DNA of 64,000 nucleotides from Cannabis sativa (taxonomy: Eukaryota > Streptophyta > Magnoliopsida > Rosales > Cannabaceae). The notes beneath the pieces were generated by a model. The model did no database searches. It was not told where the DNA came from and worked only from the letters and a program-made list of their open reading frames with translations. Both the position numbers and the translations under genes were made by a program. The stretch covers positions 74,912,211 to 74,976,210 of the forward strand of contig NC_083604.1 in the NCBI RefSeq assembly GCF_029168945.1, given 5' to 3'. This document shows, in pieces, positions 23,340-33,724 of this stretch (the stretch's first letter is position 1; each line of letters opens with the position of its first letter).

Positions 23340-23805
23340 TTAAGTTTACGGGGTAATATTTTTGGTTTTTAATTTTTTAATCACAAAAATAAAAATAAAA
23401 TTTATGTTTTTAAAAAATAAAAATATATTCCGTAACCACTTTTATTTTTTAATTTTATAAGCAGAAAATAAAAATGTATTCTATAACTTTAATTTTTATT
23501 TTTATTTTTTAATTTTATTTAAGTCGAGTTCAGGTCTAGGTCTGAGTTCGGGACTGGAGCCGGGGTAGAGTCTGGGTCCCAAGGTCTAGGTTGGGGTCGG
23601 AGTTCAAAATATTGATTAAACAAAAAAAAAAATGTTTAAATAATTTTTAAAGTACTTTTTTTTTTGTTTTCGAAATTTTTAAAATTTTAATTCTCAATTA
23701 AAAAATTGAAAATTAAAAAGCAGTTTTATAGAACACATTTTTAAAAAATATTTTTACTTTTTAATTAAAAAACAGAAAATTAATTAAAAAAATATTACTA
23801 AATGC
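23340..23805. repeat. Foldback element with CCGGGT-type core (copy 2)
   Basis: A/T-rich arms (AATTTTTTAATTACA/GAAAA type) surround a GC-richer core at about 23521-23612 with GAGTTCAGGTC, GGTCTAGGT and GAGTCTGGGT units. The core is like that of copy 1 at 17933-18722. No coding. Boundaries are approximate. Confidence 0.45.
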
Positions 23806-23895
23806 ACCCTAAATTTTTATATATTTAATAAAAGACGTCTATAGTATTGCTTTATGTTTAGTACAAACAAATATATTTCTAAATCGTTACAATTA

Positions 23896-25373
23896 AGACT
23901 GAGCATGGGTTGGAAATGGGCCGACCAAACCGGCCAACCCAACCCAAAATGGGCCGAAACATGGTCATATTTAGTGGGCCGAAACTCACATGGGTTGAAA
24001 AGGGCCCAACCCGCAGCAAATGGGTTGATTTCGGGTTGAAGGATTTTCAACCCAATGAACCCAAACCGGGCCGGCCTAGCCCAACTAAAATTTAAAAAAA
24101 AAAATTAATATACATGTAGATTTTTTTTATCTTTATTCTTTACATCAGAGAAAACCCTAAACCTAATACATAATCCTTCCTCTCTCTCCTTTGTCCAAGT
24201 CTAAACCCTTACAGCCACTCTTTTTTGTTTTGAAAAAAAAAACTCTATTAGTGCTCTCACTCCCAGCTCAGTTAGGAGGAGGAATAGAAGATCAATCTTC
24301 TTAGCCAGTTAGTCGTGCCCCCTTGCCCTGCTAGTGGTTGTGCCTCCCATCTAGTAGTCTTCTCCCACCCGCGTCGTGCCAGCCAGCTGCACTAGGCACT
24401 ACTGTTGAGCTCTCAGCCGCGCCAGCCAGCCACCACCGTCCAGCTCTCCAAACACACCAGCCGCACCTACTAACTTCAACGTGTAAGAAATTTCTTTATT
24501 TTTTTTCTCTTTGCTGGATGGAAGTAAAAGTTTGTAGGAATTAGAAAAGATTAATTTCATAAAGTTAGTAGAAATTTCTTTTTTTTTGGAAATTTCAGGT
24601 CACCTATAGAGTTCTCCTATCGTAATCCATTTGGTGGACATCTCTTTGTGAATCTGTGGTTTTAATCTTGTGATATTTGTTAATCAATTAAAGATTTTGA
24701 TATATGAAAGTTTAGAAATTAGGAATTTTGTTTGACATCTCTCTGGTTGTAAATCTTTTTTATGTATATATTGTATATTTGCTTAATATTATATAACAAT
24801 ATATGTTCAGATTTATGTTTGAACATTTTTTAGAATTTGGCGATATTGAAACCTGAATATTTTTTTGTTACAGTAGAACCTCTATTTAAGAATACTCTAT
24901 TCAAGAATAACCTCTAATTTGTTATAAAAAAATCAAGTCCCAATTTGGGCCAGTTATAAATAAGAATAACCTCTAAATTGTAATTAGTTATACATTTTCT
25001 AAGTCCCGTATATTTACTCTAAAATATTTCTATTATTATATAATATTAATGATTATTTATTGTTATTATTGTTACGTTGATATTTTTTTGTTTTTTAATT
25101 TTTTTTTAGTGTAACTCTATTTAGTTATAACCTCTCAATTAGAATATAATTTACTTGGTCCCAAGTGTATTCTTGGATAGAGGTTTTACTGTATATGACA
25201 TAGGGGTTAATCGGTTATAACCCAACCCGAACCAACCCAACCCATTAATGAAAAAAATGGGTTGGGTTAGAAAAAATTTAAGAGTCAATGGGTTAAAAAT
25301 TTCTAAGCCGATATCATTGGGTTGGGTCATTAAAATACCCTCAACCCGACCAACCCAACCCATATTCAGCTCT
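23896..25373. mobile_element. Non-autonomous hAT-like element
   Basis: AGACTGAGCATGGGTTGG at the left pairs with AGAGCTGAATATGGGTTGG on the reverse strand at the right. Both ends continue into clusters of CCAACCC/GGGTTGG, typical of Ac-like subterminal regions. The interior has a CT-rich, GC-richer stretch (24160-24480) resembling a leader, but no transposase frame. The flanking 8-mers match only weakly, so the exact ends are uncertain. An Emigrant-like MITE is nested inside. Confidence 0.55.
24871..25191. mobile_element. Emigrant-like (mariner-type) MITE, TA duplication
   Basis: CAGTAGAACCTCTATTTAAG at the left pairs with CAGTAAAACCTCTATCCAAG on the reverse strand at the right, flanked by TA on both sides (24869-24870, 25192-25193). 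CAGTAAAACCTCTAT is the terminal sequence I recall for the Arabidopsis Emigrant MITE. It is 321 bp, non-coding, and inserted in the hAT-like element. Confidence 0.8.
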
Positions 25374-25730
25374 AGGTATAAGCATTTTATCCCTATTTTA
25401 TTTTTTACTGTAAAGTTTATTACATTTATAATAAAATTCCAATATTTGAATTTTATTTTTGATATTATATATACTTTTCAATTTGTAAAGTATTTTAGAG
25501 TGTACTCTAAACATTTACAATGTATATAAAAAATTATATGCATCAAAAACATTTTTTGACTTGTGCTCCTTGTAGAAAATTTAGCTTCGATGACTAACGC
25601 TGATAGCATTTTGAAGAATGCTTGATGAGCTAGAAAATTTAGATGGTAAAATATATAGATATTGTACTATTGGAGATAAAAGAATATTATTTTTAAAATT
25701 TGTATTGATGCCACACAATGGCATTGATGC

Positions 25731-26512
25731 CATGGGCGGAGGTACTTTAGGGGGTGGTGTGGCCAGGGCCCCCAAGATTTTATGAAATGTGTAATATATG
25801 TGGTGTAGCTAAATTATATATACATATTTACATATAAATGTGTAATATTGCATATATAAGAAAATAAAGTTATAAGTGAAAAAATATTTAAATTTTATTT
25901 TTGATACTATAGTTTGAAATTTTTTAAAGTTTATCGATGATTTTAAATAACTACAGCGGTACACAATCATGAAATAAAACGTACTGAAAAATTTTGTTAG
26001 ATCTCAAAACAGATAGAGCGTACTTCTATAAGGTGTACTATACATGAATATATATATATATTACATGGTACAAAAATTATTGGATAATTCTATAGTAAAT
26101 CCCCTAGAATGGAAGTTTCTATCCCTATATATTTTTGTATCTAAAAGAATTTTTAGTCTATTTTTTTTTTATAATTGTCCACGTTATAATTATTTAGAAT
26201 CACATTTAAATTTTTAGAAAATTCTAAATAGTTTACAGTGCTCAAAATAAGATTCAAATGTTTTATTGATGCGTGTCTGTTATTTCTTATACATATGGTA
26301 AGCAATAGTTAAAACTTTATTTTCGGCATTGTAAAATATTTAGATTTTTTTAAAAAAACGTACGCGCTTATAAAAAAAATAAACTAAAAACTTTTTTTTA
26401 AGTGAAACAAATAAGATGTATACCAAAAGAATCTTTTAAGGGGGTGCAATATAATTTTTGTAGAAACTTTTATGATTGGCCACCCTAGTATTTAAGTCCT
26501 CGCTCTGCCCTG
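25731..26512. mobile_element. 782-bp non-autonomous hAT-like element
   Basis: The ends are CATGGGCGGAGGTACTT and, reversed, CAGGGCAGAGCGAGGACTT. Both are followed by a shared GGGTGG-TGGCCA stretch. Flanks ATTGATGC (25723-25730) and ATTGATAC (26513-26520) form an 8-bp duplication with one mismatch, as expected for hAT. No transposase coding. Confidence 0.65.
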
Positions 26513-26794
26513 ATTGATACTATATTTCTTTTCACAATAAAAAATTAAAGGTTCAATATATATATATAATAGTTTAATAAAAAAAAAGATTTATATATAA
26601 TAATGTTTGATATCATAATTATAGCATTCTTAAAAGATGTTATATTATTAGAGTGTTTTTAAAAGTAGAGATGTCAAAAATAATGTGGAAGAAAGATCAG
26701 ATAAAATATTATATTTTTGAATGATGTGAAGATCTATAACACCTTTAAAGAATGCTACCATTAGAGTTGCTCTTAGTAATTATATTAGAAAATG

Positions 26795-27115
26795 GAAAAC
26801 TTACAAAATACTGAAATTTTGGTTAACTTTTACAAAAATATTGTTACATGGAATTTTTTTTCAAAAATACTGTGCTTTATAAAACAACAGTGGAACACTA
26901 AACAAAATAAAAAACAATAATGGAACAACAAAAAAATAATAGTGGGTCGGGTTGAGCAGGTCTGGGTGGGTTGGTCGAGTCTGGGTCAAATCCGGTCAAA
27001 ATGTTCAGTCCTACTCAAAATAATAGTGGAACAATAAAAAAAAAATCGTAAAACAACAGTAAAAACTTAACACAGTATACAATATAAAAATTATACAGTA
27101 ATAAAATATTGGTGG
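26795..27115. repeat. Dispersed repeat family A, copy 1
   Basis: It begins with ACAAAATACTGAAATTTTGG and runs through CAAAAATACTGTGCTTTATA, AACAGTGGAACA and CTTAACACAGTATACAATA. The same ordered blocks occur inverted at 33155-33350 and are cut by the window end at 63905-64000. It also contains a GGGTCGGGTTG segment (26940-27000). No coding. Confidence 0.5.
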
Positions 27116-28001
27116 TGCCACATCCATTTTATATTTATTTATTTATAGCAAATTTGAATGAGGTGCACCGACCTGCAAACTATATAATATGCGCGTACGT
27201 ACGTGGCAGTTGAATTAAATTAGTCAATTTAGATATTTAATTCCAATTCAATCCAAATATGAAACCTCATTGTCATTACATTTTCACTCTCATTTTCATC
27301 CCATTTACAAAACAAACGTCTAAACTTTTATATTCAACTTTTCATACCAAAACAAGTAATTGCATTGTAACCCTTAATTAGAAGTACTCTCCCTTTTGCT
27401 TACCTTTTATAAATTCTATTTGAACTTTTACAATTAAAAACGTTCTTCTAAGTGTTTGAATAAAAAATAAAAAGTTATTTTTTAAATTTAACTTCTTTTG
27501 AAAGAAGCTAAGATTTATAATTTTTTTCTAAAAGAAGTTTGAGAAGTTATTTTTAAAATAAGAGTGTTGATTAAGAATCAAGATTTTTTATTAAAAAGTG
27601 GTTTACTAATCAAAATTTAATACATCAATTAATTTTTTATTTATAAAAAAATTAAACATCTAATAAAACCAATAAAAATAGTTAATATATTTAATATAAA
27701 TTAAATTAGTTGATGTGTTAAATTTTAATAGGTTTAACTTAGTATGACACAATAATTTTTAACAGGATATCTTGATTCGTTGATTATAACCTCTTAATCA
27801 ATTTTTACCTCAGAAATTTATGAGTGCACACCGGACGAGTTAGTATTAAAAACAAAAAAAAAAAAACAAATTAGAACTCAAATGGGTGTTCGAATCTGTA
27901 ACATGAAAAAACCGAGATTGGAACGACTCCTTGTTACACCAACGACCAACTGCCATAGTTTCGCACTATGAAATTTCTCAAACTCAAAAAATCATCCCAT
28001 T
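27116..28001. other. Upstream region of DYW PPR gene
   Basis: AT-rich with no other gene; it holds the probable promoter and 5' UTR of the PPR gene starting at 28002. Confidence 0.45.
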
Positions 28002-30050
28002 ATGCGGCTCTCTCTCCTATTTCCTAAGACCAATTTCTCATTCTCATCAAATACCCAGATGACTAGACCTCTTCCTCAGAAGACTTTCTTCAAATTCAAT
28101 GCTAAAGATGGCCTCATTAGCCGATTGTGCGGGGACAAGAGATACAAGGAAGCCATGGACATTCTTTGCAACCAGAAACGTTTAACTGAAGCACTTCAGT
28201 TACTCACCCACATAGAACGACCTTCTGCTTTAATATACTCAACCCTTTTGCAGCATTGTCTTCAACAACGAGCTCTCGAGGAGGGAAGACTTGTTCACGA
28301 TCACATTAGAGGTTCTGGGTTTGTGCCCGGTCTGTTTATGTATAATCGTTTTATTGATATGTATGCTAAATGTGGCTGTCTTCAGGATGCGCAGAAGGTG
28401 TTTGATGAAATGCCTGATAGGGATTTGTGTTCTTGGAACACAATACTTTCTGGGTATGCTAAGGCTGGTCAGCTTGATGAAGCTAGGAGATTATTCGATG
28501 AAATGCCCGAACGAGATAATTTTTCTTGGTCTTCATTGATGTCGGGGTATGTTCGCCAGCATCGGCCTAAGGAGGCTTTGGAGTTGTATAGGATGATGCA
28601 AAGAAATCAAATTTCGAAATCAAATAAGTTCACGGTGTCTAGTGCTCTGGCTGCCTCAGCGGCCATGCCAAGTTTACGTTTGGGGAAGGAGATTCATGGT
28701 TACATAATGCGAACAGGGTTGGACTCAGATGAGATTGTTTGGAGTGCTTTAACAGATATGTATGGGAAATGTGGGAGCATAAAGGATGCTAGGTGCATTT
28801 TTGATAAGATGGAGGATCGAGATGTTGTTTCGTGGACGGCTATGATTGATAGATGCTTTGAGGATGGGACAAGGGAAGAGGGATTTGCTTTGTTTTCGAA
28901 GTTGATGAGTTCAGGTACTAGGCCTAATGACTTCACGTTTGCTGGTGTTTTGAATGCCTGCGCTGATCATGTGGCTGAGGAACTCGGTAAGCAGGTTCAT
29001 GGATACATGACTCGAGTGGGATTTGGCCCGTTCTCATTCGCAGCCAGTGCACTTGTACATATGTACTGTAAATGTGGGAACATTGAGAATGCCAAGAGGG
29101 TGTTTAATGGAATGCCTAAACCAGATATAGTATCATGGACTTCACTGATTGTTGGGTACGCTCAGCATGGTCAGCCCAAGGAGGCTCTTAAGATTTTTGA
29201 GTTGTTACTCGAATCAGGTACGAAGCTTGATCACGTTACTTTTGTAGGTGTCCTTTCTGCTTGCACTCATGCTGGATTAGTTGATGAAGGGCTTGCATAT
29301 TTCCACTCAATAAAAACAAAACACAAGTTTAAACATACTGCAGATCACTATGCTTGTATAGTTGATTTATTAGCCCGAGCTGGCCGGTTTGAAGAAGCTG
29401 AGAAAATTATCAATGACATGCCTGGAAAACCCGATAAATATTTGTGGGCTTCTCTACTCGGTGGTTGCAGAATTCATGGAAACATCGAGCTTGCTAAAAG
29501 AGCAGCCGAAGCATTGTTTAAGATAGAGCCTGAAAATCCTGCTACCTATGTTACTCTAGCTAACATTTATGCTACTGCTGGCATGTGGAGCGAAGTGGCG
29601 AAAGTCAGAAAAATCATGGACGAACGAAGGGTGGTAAAGAAACCTGGTTTGAGCTGGATTGAGATCAAGAGGGAAACTTATGTGTTTACAGTAGGGGATG
29701 AGTCCCATCCAAAGTATAATGAAATACGTGAGTTTTTGAAAAAGATTTCAAAGAGGATAAGGGAAGAAGGGTATGTCCCTAACACAAATTTTGTGTTACA
29801 TGATGTAGAAGAAGAGCAGAAAGAGCAAAACCTCTCCTATCACAGTGAGAAGCTTGCAGTGGCATTTGGTATCATATCTACTCCACCAGGAACACCAATC
29901 AAGGTTTTCAAGAACCTAAGAACTTGTGTAGATTGCCATACTGCCATTAAATTTATTTCTAAGATCGTCAAGAGAAAAATAATAGTTAGAGATTCAAATC
30001 GGTTTCATTGTTTTGAAAATGGGAGTTGTTCATGCGGAGACTATTGGTGA
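28002..30050 (+). CDS. DYW-class pentatricopeptide repeat protein, At4g37170-like
   Basis: Intronless 682-residue PPR-DYW protein; such proteins bind organelle transcripts and their DYW domain is the cytidine deaminase of C-to-U RNA editing. About 12 PLS repeats (YNRFIDMYAKCG..., SWNTILSGYAKAG..., SWSSLMSGYV..., ALTDMYGKCGS..., SWTAMID..., SWTSLIVGYAQHGQPKEAL...) lead to the E/E+ region (PGLSWIEIKRETYVFTVGDESHP, EEGYVPNT). The DYW domain carries the zinc-ligand motif HSE and CxxC (CVDCH) and ends HCFENGSCSCGDYW. The whole length resembles remembered Arabidopsis At4g37170, including its short N-terminal extension (GDKRYKEAMDILCNQKRL). The N-terminus is rich in Ser/Arg/Lys, suiting plastid or mitochondrial targeting. 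No disruption seen. Confidence 0.93.
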   Translation: MRLSLLFPKTNFSFSSNTQMTRPLPQKTFFKFNAKDGLISRLCGDKRYKEAMDILCNQKRLTEALQLLTHIERPSALIYSTLLQHCLQQRALEEGRLVHDHIRGSGFVPGLFMYNRFIDMYAKCGCLQDAQKVFDEMPDRDLCSWNTILSGYAKAGQLDEARRLFDEMPERDNFSWSSLMSGYVRQHRPKEALELYRMMQRNQISKSNKFTVSSALAASAAMPSLRLGKEIHGYIMRTGLDSDEIVWSALTDMYGKCGSIKDARCIFDKMEDRDVVSWTAMIDRCFEDGTREEGFALFSKLMSSGTRPNDFTFAGVLNACADHVAEELGKQVHGYMTRVGFGPFSFAASALVHMYCKCGNIENAKRVFNGMPKPDIVSWTSLIVGYAQHGQPKEALKIFELLLESGTKLDHVTFVGVLSACTHAGLVDEGLAYFHSIKTKHKFKHTADHYACIVDLLARAGRFEEAEKIINDMPGKPDKYLWASLLGGCRIHGNIELAKRAAEALFKIEPENPATYVTLANIYATAGMWSEVAKVRKIMDERRVVKKPGLSWIEIKRETYVFTVGDESHPKYNEIREFLKKISKRIREEGYVPNTNFVLHDVEEEQKEQNLSYHSEKLAVAFGIISTPPGTPIKVFKNLRTCVDCHTAIKFISKIVKRKIIVRDSNRFHCFENGSCSCGDYW

Positions 30051-30305
30051 TTTGAGCCACTCAGAAGACTCACAATCATTTTAAGAGTACATAAAAAACT
30101 AGAGTAAGAGAACATTTAAGCATAAAAAATATTTATGGTCAGTTGGAGAGTGAATAAGTTTATTTTAATTCTAATTTATGAGCAAATATTATTTAATTTT
30201 AAGGGAGTGATCAAGCAAAATCATCTTTACATAAGTTTAAAGCATTTTTTGCATAATACAATGTTTTTACTTAATCTGGAAACCACTCTCATAATGAAAT
30301 TTCAG
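30051..30305. other. Spacer between convergent PPR gene and gene fragment
   Basis: AT-rich 3' flank of the DYW gene; no supported feature. Confidence 0.4.
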
Positions 30306-30657
30306 CTACTGCTTCCACTCATGAAAATCTTCATCAAAACCACCATTCTCCCCAGCTCCTCCATTTGAACTGAGTTGCTCTTCAAGGCAATAACTTGGTC
30401 TAAACTTTAAAGGAAGATTAATCTCAACAAGCTAAAGAAGTGAGGCAGTCAATAGCATGAGCTTCTTGAAGTAGTTGTACTTCTTCAACAAGTTCCACCA
30501 AGCAACTTCTGAACACTTTCTTCAGAAACTGCTCTGTTATCCCCCAAATCTCAACGATTTCATCATTTGAAGAATGACCCATCTTATCTCTTTTTAAGCG
30601 GTTGACTTGTTTCATTATAGCACAGAGCTGAACATGCATAAACCATGCCTTCACAAG
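30306..30657 (-). pseudogene. 3' terminal fragment of an unrecognised protein gene
   Basis: The minus strand carries an acceptor-like end (TTTTAATTGCAAG) followed by coding-like sequence: LVKAWFMHVQLCAIMKQVNRLKR, KMGHSSNDEIVEIWGITEQFLKKVFRSCLVELVEEVQLLQEAHAIDC. After a one-base shift near 30435 it continues LVEINLPLKFRPSYCLEEQLSS to FHEWKQ and a stop at 30306. The residue composition and coherent charged/hydrophobic pattern look like a genuine C-terminus. No upstream exons are present; a tRNA and the reticulon gene follow instead. I do not recognise the family. Best read as a partial duplicate or decayed remnant; the frameshift could instead be a small intron. Confidence 0.4.
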
Positions 30658-30814
30658 CTTGCAATTAAAAAGTGTTGGTTTCTTTTAAGTTTTGCTTGTA
30701 AATTCTTTGGCTAAAAACAGTTGAAACTTCTTCTAAACTACTGGGGAAAAGTATGTAATTTATTATAAGAAAAATATATAGAAATGGAAAAAAAAAAAAT
30801 TAAAGTGGGGGATT

Positions 30815-30886
30815 TGAACCCGACGTGAATCGAACACGCAACCTTCTGATCTGGAGTCAGACGCGCTACCATTGCGCCACGGATCC
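30815..30886 (-). tRNA. trnW-CCA: tRNA-Trp (anticodon CCA)
   Basis: Read on the minus strand, the 72-base gene starts GGATCCGTGGCGCAATGGTA with D-arm and A-box. It has anticodon stem-loop TCTGA-CTCCAGA-TCAGA (anticodon CCA, reads UGG), T-arm GTTCGATTC (B-box) and a 3' end pairing with the acceptor stem (GGATCCG/CGGGTTC plus discriminator A). CCA is not encoded, as expected for a nuclear tRNA. No intron. It sits between the DYW PPR gene and the reticulon gene. Confidence 0.96.
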
Positions 30887-31034
30887 ACTTTGTTATACAT
30901 CCATAACAAATTTTATATATTCAAAATAAAGAAAAAGTAAATATTGTATTAATTCAAAGTCTAGAAAAAGGAAAGCCTTCTAATTATACACAAGTACATA
31001 TCTTATTGAGAATTTAACCTAAACAAAAGCCAAA

Positions 31035-32112
31035 CTAATCAACCTTCTTCTCCTTTTCTAGGGTGGGGGTGGGGGTGGGGGTGGGGGTGGGGGTAGTGGT
31101 ACTACTAGTAGTAGTTGTTCCCATCATGCTAGTCACCTTCTTGATCACTTTCTCATCAAACATGTCATAATACCTATGCAATTGTTTCTTCACTCCTTCA
31201 CTAAGCCTCTTAATGTTATCTTCATATTTGGAATATATTACCGGTAATGTCATGCCCATAACAATGCCTACATAAGGAAAAAAACCAAAAGAAAAAAATT
31301 ATACATCTCAACAGACAACATTACTTCAAAAACATATTAGTCTTATAATCTGAGATCAGTGATTGAGTGTTTGATTATTATTACCTATATATTGAATGGT
31401 TAAGAAGTCAAAGTAGTTTCCCACTTGGGATAGTAACCATAGTCCAAAAAGAGTTGAAGCAAAAGTTAACAAATCACTCTGGGCACCAACTTTGAACATC
31501 CACCTTATCGATTCTTCTGTCCATGTACGAAGAGCCATCGCCACTTTTAATGCTGATTCCACTGTAATCTCCTCTCCTGACAACAATTCTGTTGTCTCTC
31601 TATTTATATAATTAAATCCAAAAAAAAAAAAGCAAATGCTTCAGTGTCAAATTAAAACACAAAAGCCATGTCCTTTGAAGAAAAAGTTTCAATTTTTAAT
31701 AAAACCCATGTTTTTACTAACAAATTAAACAGAACAAGAAAATAAATAAATGATTATTATTAATTTTTTTAAGTAAGTAAAAAAAGTGGCTAGCTTACTT
31801 TCCAAAAAGCCTAAGCAAGTTTCCCCAAAGAAACAATGAAACGACAATAACCATGGCCACCCATGAAAGAACTGTAACGAAGTTGAATTGATAGAATTGA
31901 AGTAAAACCCATGTTGCTGTTGATATGAGTAGAACAAGTGAGCTCTGTTTCTTCTTTTTCCAGAAGAATATGTCTCTCATCATGGTTCCTGCACCAAATT
32001 AATCAAGTAAAACAAAGGCTATATGTATTAAGTGCTACTCTGTAAATTTAATCTAATTACCTGAAGTTGAACTTGGTAATACTGAAGAAGATTGAGTTGT
32101 TGTACTAGACAT
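31035..32112 (-). CDS. RTNLB: Reticulon-like protein (RTNLB family), four exons
   Basis: Plant reticulons shape tubular ER by inserting paired hydrophobic hairpins. Exons on the minus strand: 32112-32061, 31988-31799, 31599-31385, 31267-31035. They sum to 690 bases, 229 residues, no breaks. After a short Ser/Thr-rich N-terminus comes the reticulon core: RDIFFWKKKKQSSLVLLISTATWVLL, a hydrophobic hairpin to SLFLWGNLLRLFGK, a loop (ALKVAMALRTWTEESIRWMFKVGAQ), the second hairpin (DLLTFASTLFGLWLLSQVGNYFDFLTIQYIGIVMGMTLPVIY), then YSKYEDNIKRLSEGVKKQLHRYYDMFDEKV. The tail has a Thr-Pro repeat encoded by a GGGGGT minisatellite and ends KKVD, which fits the KKxx ER-retrieval pattern. The subfamily number cannot be assigned by eye. 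Confidence 0.9.
31061..31095. repeat. GGGGGT minisatellite inside reticulon last exon
   Basis: Five to six units of GGGTGG/GGGGGT on the plus strand, in frame with the minus-strand gene, where they encode alternating Thr-Pro. Runs of five G make the plus strand a strong G-quadruplex candidate. Unit number is likely polymorphic. Confidence 0.85.
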
Positions 32113-32312
32113 GATTTTCTTGCTGTGTTTTCTTATAGGATTGAAAGAATTAAGTGAATTCACTGAAGATGATGAAGAGTACTAGATTATGGTGATGATG
32201 ATTATTGTTGTGTTTTTTTCTGTGAGCTGCAGTTGAATTTGGTCTTCTTGAATGAGGAGTGAGATAATATTAATTAGTAGTAATAGTAGTATAGTGTTAA
32301 GTTTTTCGGGGG

Positions 32313-32400
32313 GCTACACGTGTAGCTCCGGTGGGACACGTGGAGGCTGGACAGCATACGTGGCACTTGATTATGAACCAGAGACGAGAGCATACGTGGC
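32313..32400 (-). promoter_or_regulatory. Cluster of four ACGT-core elements (G-box/ABRE) upstream of reticulon gene
   Basis: Two CACGTG G-boxes (32317-32322, inside the 14-base perfect palindrome GCTACACGTGTAGC at 32313-32326, and 32337-32342) and two ACGTGGC motifs (32358-32364, 32394-32400) fall within 84 bases, 205-290 bases upstream of the reticulon ATG. bZIP factors of the ABF/AREB type bind such elements, and paired ABREs are the usual functional arrangement. Site identity is direct; regulatory role is inferred. Confidence 0.6.
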
Positions 32401-33150
32401 CTGAATTGTCAATCTCACCAAGGGTCAGTTTGACACAGCCGTACTGTAAAAAAAAAGTAAAAAAAAAATAACTATAGTTGTGCTGTAAAAAAAACAATTA
32501 TAGTAAAACTGCAGAAAAAAATTAAGTTGTGTGTTTGGTCAATTATAAATTTCAAATTACTTAAATTATTAAGATCTATTATAGTGATAATGATAATGTT
32601 ATAATCTAATTTATTATAATCACAAATATACAAATATGTAAAAATTTATTTTATATAATATTTTATTTTTTTTTATATATTTTTAATTTTTTTTAAATAT
32701 AAATTTATATGTATTTAATAAAAATTTATAGTATTTTTTTTATTATATTTGATTAAATGTAAAAAAAAAATAAAAAATTCGTATAATAAAAATTCTAGGT
32801 TGATATTGTTTATTAATATTAAAATAAAATATAAATTATTTTTTAAAAATTTAAGATATTTAATAATTATTTATTTTATTATAATTAGTTTATTTTATTT
32901 TATTTTTTTAATATATAATAAATAAGTAAATATGGTTTTAGTATAAAAAAATTATTATAGTTTTTTAATCAAAATAGTTTTTACTAAAAGTTAGGTTGGA
33001 ACAACTTTACTTTTTAGTTGTAGTTTTTCCAAAAAAAATTCAAAAAACTGTTTTTTGACTGCTTACCAAATACATTCTTATTACCGTTTTTTCAAAAAGC
33101 AGCTTTTAGCTTTTCCAAAAGAAGTTTTTACACCACATACTGAAATTTTT
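32401..33150. other. AT-rich intergenic sequence
   Basis: Long A/T runs, no supported gene. The segment around 32990-33120 (AAAAACTGTTTTTTGACTGC, AAAAGCAGCTTTTAGCTTTT) resembles a foldback repeat, but its ends could not be set. Confidence 0.4.
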
Positions 33151-33154
33151 AAAT

Positions 33155-33350
33155 TTTTTACTTTTTTATTGTGGGGTGGAATTTTTTTCAAAAATATTGT
33201 GTACTGTGTTAAGTTTTACAGTTCTTCTACGGTTGTTTTTTAGTTGTTCCACTGTTGATTTAATTATTCTGTTTTGTTATTTTACGGTTATTTTATGAAA
33301 AAGACAGTATTTTTGTAAAAAATTCCACCCTACAGTAAAATTGTAAACTT
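33155..33350. repeat. Dispersed repeat family A, copy 2 (inverted)
   Basis: The reverse complement carries the same ordered blocks as 26795-27115: GGAATTTTTTACAAAAATACTGT, a central AACAGTGGAACAAC and CTTAACACAGTACACAATA. Non-coding. Confidence 0.5.
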
Positions 33351-33724
33351 TTATCCAAAATTTAATATTTTTATAAAAACTCTTTTCCAAAAATTGTGCC
33401 AAGCGGGGTCCAAATCGGTTCTCTGCTGAGATGTGGCCCAAATTATAGCCCATTGGTTGAGAAAACAAGTTGGCCAAATAATTATCTAATTATCTCTTTT
33501 TTCTTTTTCTTTTTCTTTTTTTGTTGTTGCAAAATATCATATTTTAAAATTTTATCACTATGCTAAATAAGCTCAATTATTTATTTTTTTTTCCCCCAAA
33601 GCTCCCGACTGACTTATGGTTTGGCTAGTGATGCATGTGGTGCTCTCTACTCTCATCGAATGCCAATGCTTTTTTTTTTTTTTAACATGGATAATTTTAT
33701 TTACCAACCTTAACTGTTCTCATC

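Noticed and set aside
24338..24544. Ser/Pro/Ala-rich frame in the hAT-like element
   Set aside because: Looks like a GC-rich leader; no conserved domain or continuation.
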